Assembly (NCBI GenBank): GCA_039545275.1
Contig: BCHS01000003.1
Location: 806,001-870,000, forward strand
Reading direction: 5' to 3'
Source of the DNA: Pseudomicrostroma phylloplanum
Taxonomy: Eukaryota > Basidiomycota > Exobasidiomycetes > Microstromatales
Length of the DNA stretch: 64,000 nt
The notes under the pieces are model-generated. The model worked only from the letters and a program-made list of their open reading frames with translations. It did not search any database and was not told the DNA's origin. A program made the position numbers and the translations under genes. Below, piece after piece: positions 11,441 through 20,521 of this stretch (positions are counted from its first letter, which is position 1; each line of letters opens with the position of its first letter).

Positions 11441-11690
11441 ACTAGCAGCTTCATCGTCACTTTGGCTCCTGCTACTCCTCATTGCCGCCTCAGAGCGACC
11501 AGACGGGGCTCAACACCTGGAGTACGCCCTCTCCTTCCATCCACTTGTCACCACACATCATCTCCCGCTGTGAATGTATCACGATCTATTGCACATCCCA
11601 CCCTTCTGACGCGCACACATGGCGCCTACCAACGGCACTCCATTTCACAGGATTGCCTCTGCTGCTATCAGACTCGAAGCTCATCCCACC

Positions 11691-12595
11691 TCACATCTCC
11701 TCCGAGGGGTAGTTTGCCTTTGGGTTGAAGAAGATGGCTTGCTGACCCCATGGGAAGGCCTTCTTGCGGATGTTCTGGTACTCGTGCTTGGGCTCTGTGG
11801 GATGGAAGGAAGGGATGCGGGAGAAGGAGAAGAGGTGAGTAAACTCATCGGATTAAGGATGTGAGGTCACGAGATACAACGCCAGAATGGTCGCTATTGA
11901 TACTCACTGCCTTCCTCTGGGAGCTCACCACCTGGCAGGGTTAAAGGAAGGGTCAGAAGTGAACAGGTGGGGTAGAGGGCCGTGAGCAACAAGTACGGCA
12001 TCTAACGTCCCATGTCCTATGCAGTGGAGCTCTAAGTACTTACCGTTGGCGGCAATGTCGTGGTCGCGGTGCTGGATGTGGGCCGTTTCGATCTGGTAGA
12101 TGTACACGGCGATGACAGCGCTGCGAGGGTCCATGAGGGATTAGTATGGAGACAGAGGGATCAGCAATCGTTCCGGCTAACAAAGTGAAGCCTTTGAGAG
12201 GGACGGCTATCTCTCGCTCTGTACCCTGTCACAGTCTCCGGATGCTCTCTCGTGTATAGCTCTCTCCGATACATCGTCCCAGAACCTCCCTTTCCTCAGA
12301 ACCTCCCTCCGCATTCCCTATCGCCCTCTTTTCCTGTCCAACCCCGCTATGTTCGACATGTTCCTACTCACGCTCCAGGTAGACAAACGTAGAAGCTCAG
12401 CTTCCTCCACAGCTCGGCAGACTTGGCGGCGTGATCCTTTGCGTGAGCCTGTTCCTCGAGCAAAGGGTCCTTTCCAATGGACGCCGAGCTGCTCGAGTTG
12501 AATCGCTTAGGCACGGCCAGACGCTGCATGGGCGCTACCACTGGCTGGCGGGCGAGGAGACGGGCGGTAGAGGGGGAGAAGAAGCGAGAGGCCAT
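11691..12595 (-). CDS. COX13: Cytochrome c oxidase subunit VIa
   Basis: Nuclear-encoded small subunit of mitochondrial complex IV, 142 residues. Four exons: 12595-12372, 12120-12044, 11931-11908 (24 nt) and 11794-11691. All introns are GT-AG and the phases agree. The N-terminus is a mitochondrial presequence rich in Arg/Ala/Ser (MASRFFSPSTARLLARQ...). The family core is ELWRKLSFYVCLPGA joined to AVIAVYIYQIETAHIQHRDHD, covering the single transmembrane helix and the matrix/IMS boundary, then GGELPEEG and HEYQNIRKKAFPWG, the conserved FPWG motif. The last acceptor has a long polypyrimidine tract (CACAG at 11799-11795). An acceptor about 50 nt upstream (ending GATGAG) was set aside because it breaks the FPWG frame. 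It shares a short upstream region with the NDUFB2-like gene. Confidence 0.93.
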
Positions 12596-12997
12596 GGCTG
12601 ATATGAGTATGAGTGTGAGGGGACTGGTGCGGTAGGGATGAGTTGTGGATCTCGACGATGAATTGGAAACACCCGAGTGCGAGCGGGCGGGCAGGCCGGG
12701 GAGGGGCAGGAGACGGGTTCCGAGGGCGAGCAGGCAGGCGGGCGACGGATGCGCGCGGAGGGGGAGAGCATTGGCCCTCGCTCGCTCCGCCCCGGGAAGG
12801 GAGGCTACCAGGGCAGGGCGAGCGCAAGCCATCGTTACCAATCTACACCTCTACATCGAATCGGAGGAGCAGAGAAGCCAGTCACTAGGTGAGCAGAGTC
12901 AAGCCTACACGGTACTAGCTCGACTGGCCCAGTCAACCGTTCACTGACCCTCAAAGCCCCCGATCGCCAAACAATCCCCCATGCCCAACCAGTCACA
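12596..12997. promoter_or_regulatory. Bidirectional promoter COX13 / NDUFB2-like
   Basis: 402 bp separate the start codons of two oxidative-phosphorylation genes. Three CCAAT pentamers are visible: ATTGG at 12662-12666, ATTGG at 12770-12774 and CCAAT at 12838-12842. They are compatible with control by the CCAAT-binding Hap complex, which is known to regulate respiratory genes in fungi. Linking them to Hap here is inference. The central part is very GC-rich (GGCGGGC-type runs, 12680-12800). Confidence 0.55.
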
Positions 12998-13568
12998 ATG
13001 GCCGGCCCCACTCCTCACCCGACAAGCAATCGCTCGCGGTGGTACACCAATGTGAACAACTTCCACCCCCACCAGCCCGCCTTCAAGCACCGCTGGGGAG
13101 CCAAGATCCTCGGAGCCACAATGTGGTTCTGGATCATGTACCGCGCAAAGCAGGATGGACCTGTGCTCTTGGTGAGTGCTATAAATGGGGGGCGTGGGGT
13201 AGGGGAGGCGATCTGGAGAAGGGCATGACAGGGCGAGGGAGGTGGGAAGAGGGGGGTTTGAAGCAGAGACGGGAGGATTGGCTTGGGTTGTGTCGTGTTG
13301 GCAGAGGAAGCAGGGTGGCCGTTCATCAGAGGTCTCGTATGGACAAGGGTACAAGGGCCACCCCGCCCCGGCGAGAATGTAGGGCGACTGCATCTCTAGC
13401 AGCATCCCCCATGTCTCCACTCCTTTCTCACGTTCTTCTCCCTACAAGCTTACTGACACTCCTTCTCCTTCCTCTCTCCTTGGTACTGTACCGTAGGGTC
13501 TGAGGCACCCCTGGGACGGACACCACGGCGGCGACCACCACGACGATGGGCATGGGGAGCACCACTAA
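12998..13568 (+). CDS. NDUFB2: NADH:ubiquinone oxidoreductase subunit NDUFB2-like
   Basis: Accessory subunit of mitochondrial complex I, inner-membrane arm, 81 residues. Two exons, 12998-13171 and 13497-13568, joined across a 325-nt intron (donor TTG|GTGAGT, acceptor CCGTAG), long for this window. The single hydrophobic segment with MWFWIMYRAKQDGP followed by G-x-HPW matches the NDUFB2 pattern (MWFWI..W, then G-x-F/H-P). The C-terminal tail is unusually rich in His, Asp and Gly (HHGGDHHDDGHGEHH). The start at 12998 has a good context (CACAATGG). An upstream out-of-frame ATG at 12981 opens a 24-codon ORF that overlaps the start. Assignment to NDUFB2 rests on a short motif, so a different small inner-membrane subunit cannot be excluded. 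Confidence 0.75.
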
Positions 13569-14608
13569 GCAGAGCGGAGCAGGGCGGAGCACAGTGCAGC
13601 GCAGCAGATCAAAGCAAAGCAAAGCATCGCAGAGGAAAGCGGGGTAGACCCAGAGTAGAAACCTTGTTGATAGCGAAAGCCGGGGGGCGGGGGAGGCATC
13701 ATTACTGGATCTGGACCTGCACCAGGAGAGGCGGGCCTGAGATAATGTCATCCTTTGATTCATCAGAAGAGGACAAGCTCAGCCGCGGAGCGGAGCGAGT
13801 GATACAGCAGAAGTAGAGAGAAAGAAGAGAGGGAGGAAACGCTCCAGCCGGCATGGCTCTCCCACTCCCACTGATGCGCTCTGTCGCGCCGTCGATCTGA
13901 CGGGTATGACAAGTACTGACACAGCTGGACGCACACACACATACGCCCACACGCCCACACCCACCCTGACACGCACACACGTGCCCCTCGAGGACAGGCA
14001 ATGCAAGGCAAGGCAAGCACCACAACGAGAACGAGTACGAGTGAAGAAACGATTGGATTTTGATGAAAACTTTTATGCACAGATGCTATATACAAACGAG
14101 GGACAGAGGGCCACGACGCGAGCGGGAGAGCAGCATTTGCTGAAAAAAGCTTGAGGAGGGAAGGGGGAGGGGGTGGTGGTCGGACGATTATGAAAGCGAA
14201 AAGAGGGAGGGGTTGAGAAAGAGAGGGGGATCTCGATCTCTGAGGAAGAAAAGAAGAGAGGGGGGTCGAAGAAGAAGGTGAAGGTGAAGGTGAAGAAATG
14301 TGAAAGAAGAAGTGGGTAGGGTAGAGCCCCATGGTATCGCGCCTTCGGTCGGAGACCTCGTCGGTGTCTTCTGAGTCATTTGCTGCTACGGCTGCTCTCG
14401 TTGTGACCTCTTTGCCGGTGTTCTATATGTTTTCCCTCTGAGTCTTGAGGCTGGCTGATACCAGCAGCGTTTCATGTTCATGTTCGTGTTCTTGTAATGT
14501 TCTTGTCGTCGTCGTCTTTGTCGGATGATGTTCACGTCGTATGTCAATGTTCCCAAGCCTCTTGCACCCGTTGCCACGTCGCCAATGTCGAAATCCAGTC
14601 CCTGAGCC
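13569..14608. other. Convergent intergenic, NDUFB2-like / desaturase 3' ends
   Basis: A 1,040-bp interval between two 3' ends. It holds both 3' UTRs. It contains CA-rich sequence (CACACACATACGCCCAC) at about 13931-13980 and purine-rich runs at 14150-14300. No ORF here has the look of a gene. Confidence 0.5.
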
Positions 14609-16435
14609 TCAGTGGTCGATTTCACCTCGAGCCTGAGCGGCAGCGACCTTGCCCAGGATCTTGACCTGATCGGCCACGTCCTTGAGCACGCCCAGTACCC
14701 TCTTGTTGCCCGCGGTGAACTGGTATTCCTCGTATCCGAGGTCCCACTTCTCACAAAAAGGCTTGGTGAAGCGATCCCTGCAGATGCGCAAGTTGTGTCG
14801 TGGCACGCGAGGGAAGAGGTGGTGAGTGACCTGCATGTGCAGACCGCCGTGGATGAAATCAAGGTATTCGGGGCACTCGACGTCCATGGTTGTGCGCACC
14901 TGGCGCGAGGGGAATGACTCGGTCAGACCCTTGTCTTCGGAAGACTGGGCAAAGTGGGAGAGGACAATCTGTACGTGCAGCGGGCTGGTGGTGATGTGGC
15001 TGACCAGAATGTAGCCGACTCGGACCGACCAGCTTGGGCATCCGGCCAAGACGGCGGCGAACCAAGACCAGAAGAAGAGAACGCCAGCCACTTCGAGGAA
15101 GAACCAGCGGTCCCTCTTCGACCTCATCGCCAAATAGCCGTAGGACTCAATGTAGAGGTTGAAACGCCCAACGCCTAGGAGGATGTAGTAGATTTTGTGC
15201 TGGAAAGTGAGGAAGAATTGAGCTGCAGCGTCAAAGGCTAACACGCGACGGTAGTAAGAGGACCAGAGACCGAGCTCTGTCTTCGTCTTCGTCTTGCCGT
15301 TGTTGTTGTCGTCGCCACTCTGCTCGCCATCAATTTCCGCGTCCTTGTCCTCGACGACGAGGAAACGGGGAGTGACGGCCAAGAAGGGCATGTGCTGAAG
15401 GTCAGGGTCGTGCTCAGGGTGGTTGGTGACGAGGTGGTGGACGTCGTGGCTGTCTCGCCACCAGCCGAGTGAGAGACCACCCAAGAAGTCGGCGATGACG
15501 AGACCGATGGTACGGTCAAAGGCATGGTGTCCGGTGATACCTGTGTGGCCGGCGTCATGTGCTGAGAAAGTGAGCTGGTGCCAGACGAGCCCAAGGAAGA
15601 ACGCAGAAGCCATGAACCAAGATGTTCGACCGTCTGCGTAGGTCCAGAATAGCGCAGAGGTCAATGCTAGGAGTACGTAGCGGGTACACTCTCGCACATA
15701 ACCCCAGGGTTGGAGCTTGTACATGCCCGCCTCGCGGACCTCTTTGTGCAGGCGCTTGAAGTCTTCGGCGATGGCATGCTCGCGAGCTGCGTCCATACCT
15801 GGGGGATCGGCAGGTGGTTCGAGTACCTTGACGGGCAGAGGGAAGGATAGAGGTCGAGGGTCGTCGTCATCTTGCTCTGGCTGAGACGATTGACCATCGG
15901 AGTATCCTGAGTCGGAACCGGCGGTGGGACTGAGTCCTCTGGGGACGACGCCAGACTTGCGGTCGAGGACAGTGGCCTCCTTGCGCTGCCAAAGCTCGTC
16001 GTGGGCGTGAGGGTGGTCTAGCATGCCGTCGCGGTATCCGAGCTGAATGGGGGGCACTAGAGGCTTGAAACCCTCCCTGGATCCATCTGCCCTCTGGACG
16101 CCCAGCCAGTCCTCCTCGTCGAGCATGGCAACGGCAAAGGCGCCCATCCTCTTCAAGGTTCCCTGCGAGTGGTATACGGACATCTCTGCGCTGGCATCTC
16201 TTCCTACAAAGTGAAGCACGGCGAGCTCACCGCCAGGGTGCTTCTTGACCCAGCTGTCTAGCTTGTAGATGTAGCGGTTGGCGAGGACTAGGACTTCTCC
16301 TTGAGCGATGCGATGTGCGAGTTGGGCGCGGCTGATGGTACGCTTTGGCTTGGCCTGGTGAGCGCGGCCAAAGTCGGGAGAAGGCAGCTGCTCTCGAGCC
16401 GCCTCTGGGGTAAGCGCGTCGACGGAAGTTGCCAT
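14609..16435 (-). CDS. Cytochrome b5-fused fatty acid desaturase, probable delta-8 sphingolipid desaturase
   Basis: Membrane desaturase of 608 residues predicted to introduce the delta-8 double bond into the long-chain base of ceramides in the ER, on the glucosylceramide pathway. An N-terminal cytochrome b5 domain (about 40-115) carries the heme motif KKHPGGE and a second His in VYHSQGT. The desaturase part has the three histidine boxes: HDAGHTG (about 291), HDVHH (about 329) and QVTHH (about 534). Gln as the first residue of box 3 is typical of b5-fused front-end desaturases. Membrane segments flank the boxes (LLALTSALFW, ASAFFLGLVWHQL). Single exon; the ATG at 16435-16433 puts the b5 domain near the N-terminus, whereas the frame upstream is low-complexity and Pro-rich. 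A delta-6-type front-end activity on acyl chains is the alternative. It diverges from PCH2. Confidence 0.9.
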   Translation of the reverse strand: MATSVDALTPEAAREQLPSPDFGRAHQAKPKRTISRAQLAHRIAQGEVLVLANRYIYKLDSWVKKHPGGELAVLHFVGRDASAEMSVYHSQGTLKRMGAFAVAMLDEEDWLGVQRADGSREGFKPLVPPIQLGYRDGMLDHPHAHDELWQRKEATVLDRKSGVVPRGLSPTAGSDSGYSDGQSSQPEQDDDDPRPLSFPLPVKVLEPPADPPGMDAAREHAIAEDFKRLHKEVREAGMYKLQPWGYVRECTRYVLLALTSALFWTYADGRTSWFMASAFFLGLVWHQLTFSAHDAGHTGITGHHAFDRTIGLVIADFLGGLSLGWWRDSHDVHHLVTNHPEHDPDLQHMPFLAVTPRFLVVEDKDAEIDGEQSGDDNNNGKTKTKTELGLWSSYYRRVLAFDAAAQFFLTFQHKIYYILLGVGRFNLYIESYGYLAMRSKRDRWFFLEVAGVLFFWSWFAAVLAGCPSWSVRVGYILVSHITTSPLHVQIVLSHFAQSSEDKGLTESFPSRQVRTTMDVECPEYLDFIHGGLHMQVTHHLFPRVPRHNLRICRDRFTKPFCEKWDLGYEEYQFTAGNKRVLGVLKDVADQVKILGKVAAAQARGEIDH

Positions 16436-17640
16436 TGTAATGAACGTGCTTGTTATGCGTGAAGGCCTCTGGATGTGGGGGATTGGGAAGGCGATGCTGC
16501 TGCTGCTGATGAGGGTGACAGTCCAATGGAGGGTAAAGACGGTGGGGACGCAAATTGCCGATGGGATTGGGGTGGGGCTTATAACAGGTCCCCTTCGGCG
16601 GGAATCTTGGTCCAGGGCTGCTGTCGGCAAAGAGGAAGGTGGGGCGGGCGGTGGAGGACGTGGTGGGGGCGGGGGCGTGTGTGTGTTTTCCTCTGAGCAA
16701 AGCCTGACCAGGGCCGAATGAACCAATGTGGGTGGCCTCGACCCGGACAAGTGCTATGGCTTCTACCTGGCTGATTAGGGCGTAGGAGGAGAGGACGTGG
16801 TTGGATGGAAGGTGTGTTCGTCTGTTGCCGTTTGCATCTGCCTCATGCGTCTGCTTCTTCCTGTTGCTTGGTCTCCCCCCGTGCGACGCAGAGGTGGCAC
16901 CTGCCTCCACGCGCGAAAATAAGGCGTTTCAATGGGCGCCGCCCGCCCTGGCCTGGCCTGGCCTGCCCTGTAGTGCGCCCGGCCTCCCCCCCCCCTTCCC
17001 CATGCCAGCCAGGCCCCGCCCTGACAAAGAGTATTTAAAGCACGCAGTCGTATCCAGGGCCTAGGCTGTGCAGCAACACTGCCCGGCCGAGGAGCGATCT
17101 TCCATTTTCAGCCAGCACAAAGGAAACGGCAGCTTGCGGGGTACGTGCGGCAAAGTGGGGCGGGGGGCAGACACGTAGACCTAGACAAAGGATGGGTCTG
17201 GCGAGGCATGTCCATCCTTACGTCAGTACATCAGATCTAGGCCTGGCCAACGTTCTCGGCAGCACCACCTTCCTCGACCACCGGGGGATACTTGGCATGG
17301 GAATGTAGGCGCTGGGACGTCCTTCTCGTGTCAGAAGCACAGCTCCATCTCACTCGCAGAGTCACCTTCCTCGTCCCCGTCACATGTAATCCCGAGGTTG
17401 AGCCTCGGCCGAGATGAGAGATCTCCTGGTCCCTACAGGTCCCAAGCTCCGACAGCCAAGACTCGGCTCCGCATAGATGTCCGGCCTGATGGCTAGTCCG
17501 CTCCAGGGCGCGCTCGCGACTTCTTCCCTTTCCGCCTCGCGCCCAAGAAGCCAACACCCAACACCATCAGCAGACGATTGACACTTGACCCCGCATATAC
17601 GAACGAGCATCTTCCCACGCGCGCAGTCGCTCTTACAGTC
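16436..17640. promoter_or_regulatory. Divergent promoter region, desaturase / PCH2
   Basis: A 1.2-kb spacer with no recognisable gene. Visible items are a C-run at about 16986-16996, a TATA-like TATTTAAA at 17032-17039, and a bZIP/CRE-like TTACGTCA at 17218-17225, about 416 bp before the PCH2 start. The sequence just before the PCH2 ATG (TCTTACAGTC) resembles a splice acceptor, so a 5'-UTR intron is possible. Confidence 0.4.
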
Positions 17641-19772
17641 ATGTACAATGGTACAGCAGATGTAGCAGGGCCATCGACGGCTACCTCGAGGCCTTTGCTG
17701 AGACAGACGGTCCATGGTGAGCTCGATGCTGTAGCATAGACTCAGGCCCAAGGCGCCGACGCGCTTGCTTTTCAAGAACGTACCGGCTGACTCTCGTCTG
17801 TCCCTCACACCCCGCCCGTGACGCTCTCCAAGTCGAGGTGCGACAGAATGCAACCTCCACTGTCCGCAATCGCGACATGAAGCTCGCCGTCACGCAATGG
17901 ATTCAGGCCAGCTTCGCCTCTCTGGAGTGCGATGCAGACATAGATCCGGGGCTGTGGGCCAGGATACCCACCCTGGCGGGCAACATCGATGCGATCAGAG
18001 TGACCGAAGGAGGTGAGCAGTGAGAAACGGCCTGGCAAGATCTCATACATGGGGCTGATCGAGCTTTACTGACACCAGCTTGCGTCTTCACCGTATCTAC
18101 TCACAGTGAGAGACCATGAGATCGTTCCAATCTCATCCTGCTCCTTGAGAGTGCACGTCTATCAGGGAGCTCCGATAGACTCGGTGGAAGAGCTGGCAGC
18201 TGGTGATCCGGACTCGGAGGAAGGTAGCGATGTCATGGCAGCAACTGTTACAGAACTCCCGAGCAGCGGCCTGGAGGGAGTCTGGGAGAGGTGAGAATGC
18301 AAAAGGAAAGAGCTGGCGGAGATAGCAGTTGGCTTACTGACTGAGCCCCATTCTACTACCCTTTCCTTCAGCCTCATATATGCAGATGATGTCAAGCAGC
18401 GGCTACTCAAGTATATCCACACCACATTGACCTTCTCGGATGCGCTGGTGGACGGGAACATCATATCGTGCAATAGGTGAGCACGCTGAAAGGGAGGAAG
18501 TTAACGACTTAATGCCAGATGAGTCCGTTCTGACTTGTTGCGCAATCCTCTAGAGTCGTTCTGTTGCATGGTCCACCAGGCACAGGCAAAACAACACTGT
18601 GCCGCGCTCTCGCCCAGAAGCTTGCCATCAGGCTCATGTCGCGGTACTCCCACGGCAAGCTCGTAGAGATCAATTCTCACTCCCTCTTCTCAAAGTGGTT
18701 CTCCGAGTCGGGCAAGCTGGTCCAGAGGCTCTTCTCAATGGTGACAGAAATGGTCGAGGACTCGCACGGATTCGTCGTCATTCTCATCGACGAAGTCGAG
18801 TCCCTCACGGCAGCCCGCGCTGCCTCTTCATCTGGTACTGAGCCGTCCGACGCCTTGAGGGTTGTGAATGCCGTCTTGACCCAGTTGGACAAGCTCAAGA
18901 CGAGGCGCAACGTACTCGTCATGACTACGAGCAACATCTCCGAGAGCATCGACAATGCATTCATCGACCGAGCTGATATCAAGCAGTACATTGGACCTCC
19001 GAGCGAAAAGGCAATCTACTGGATCTTGAGGGGCTGTCTGGAAGAGCTCATGAGGAGGGGACTCGTACAAACGACTGTGAGTGTGAGAACCCGATGGCGC
19101 TGTCAGGCGGAGTGTCCCGTTACTGACCCTCTTCCTGCCTCCTCCTTCGTCTACAATCCCCTGCACCAGCGTCTCCTCGACTTCCAAGCTTGTCAGCAGC
19201 AGCCGAACGGACAAGGTCTAGCATCATCCATCTACTTCCCAGCCTCCACCGCACAGATCCCACAAGTCAACTACCTCAGCAACCCCAGCGCAACCGAGGA
19301 TCACTTCAAGACCGGTAGCGCAGCAGCATCAATCGGCGGTCGCGACGACGAAGCAGAGAGGTCTCAGCTGGCCTCGATGGGTCTGTACCGGCTAGCACAC
19401 GACTGTGTAGGCATCTCGGGTAGAGCACTCCGTCGTCTTCCCATTCTTGCGCATGCGCACTATCTCGCCGGCGACGAAGGCGAGTGGGAAGGAGAGGATG
19501 AAGACCAAGGGGGATTGGCATCGGGAGGGACTGCAGGAGGCATGGGCAGAGGAAGCACAACCGGATCTGGACCTGGATCTGGACCTCGAAGGAGAGGAGT
19601 GCCGGTGCAGCTCTGGGTAGAGGCGATGCGACACGCGGTGGTGGACAGTCGTACCCAGCTTGAGGGAGCCGAGAGGGGTAGCGGGAGCCGGAGCGCCAAC
19701 GCCAAGGCTAGTGCCAACGCCGCTAGCGCGAACGTTGGCACTGGCACCGGCACTGGCTCCATGGCGCAGTGA
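17641..19772 (+). CDS. PCH2: Pch2/TRIP13 AAA+ ATPase
   Basis: Hexameric AAA+ remodeller of HORMA-domain proteins (Hop1, Mad2), acting in the meiotic checkpoint and spindle checkpoint; 556 residues. Six exons: 17641-17716, 17833-18012, 18107-18290, 18372-18476, 18554-19076 and 19170-19772. The spliced product matches the family along its length: [14 protein letters not shown] near the N-terminus, then [37 protein letters not shown] (Walker A), [33 protein letters not shown] (Walker B), [25 protein letters not shown] and [18 protein letters not shown]. The last intron (93 nt) is a multiple of three without a stop, so retention would insert 31 residues. The C-terminal tail is low-complexity Ala/Asn/Ser/Gly. 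Presence of PCH2 implies a meiotic or checkpoint HORMA pathway. Confidence 0.95.
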
Positions 19773-20521
19773 GAAAGAGCGCTCCGGTCAGATCACAGGG
19801 CAACGAGCTGCAGGCTTGCATTGTACCTTTCGTCATCTCCTTTCTTCGATTCAATGGTACCTTGCGGCCAATCACCACCCAACGAGCCTGCCACCAGTCT
19901 GTCCTCTTGTCTGTCAGATGGTGGAATCTTGAATCCTCTATGACAATTACATCAAGGATAAAGAGGCGTAAAAAGGCCAAGGTGCGGCCCTGGAGAGTCT
20001 TTCAAGTGCTCATGAGGGGGAGAATGATCCTCTATAATACATACATACATGAAAGAGAGAGAGAGAGAGAGAAAGGAGAAGATGAGAGAGAGTCGGGGAT
20101 GATGAACATGAATATGCAAGATAGAAAGGGCGAGGCGAGGCGAGGCAAGGCAAGGAGAGGAGGGAGGGAGATCCATGAACTGGAATGAAATGAAGGGGCC
20201 TGGGTGGCGTGGTCATGAGGAGAGAAAGAGAGAGAGAGAGGATCTGGACGCAAAATGGGTGGGTATCTCTGAGAAGTGAATGAAGAGGAACGGGAATGGG
20301 CATGAGAAAGGGGTGGGAATGGGAATGGGAGAAGGGTGTGCTGTTTGTAATCATGGGAGGAGGGGGCCCCATCTAGCCTTGTTCGTACCGCGCTGTCATC
20401 GTCGTCATCGTCGTCTTCGTCTTTGCGGTTTGCGGTTTGCGGATGGGGTTCGGCTCTTCGGCAAGGTGGAATGCATCCCCCCTCGACGTGAGTTAACCCA
20501 TGGAGGGCACGCCCTCCATCA
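19773..20521. other. Convergent intergenic, PCH2 / AFF-like 3' ends
   Basis: 749 bp holding two 3' UTRs. It contains a (GA)n run at 20054-20073 and further GA-rich stretches at 20225-20240. Nothing gene-like is seen. Confidence 0.5.
20054..20073. repeat. (GA)n microsatellite
   Basis: About ten GA units, in the 3' region between PCH2 and the AFF-like gene. Confidence 0.8.

Noticed and set aside
11850..11870. Alternative acceptor (ending GATGAG) for the last COX13 exon
   Set aside because: It breaks the frame that carries the conserved KKAFPWG; the CACAG at 11799-11795, after a strong pyrimidine tract, preserves it.
16436..16750. N-terminal extension of the desaturase frame
   Set aside because: The frame is open but Pro-rich and of low complexity, and the ATG at 16435 places the cytochrome b5 domain at the usual distance from the N-terminus.
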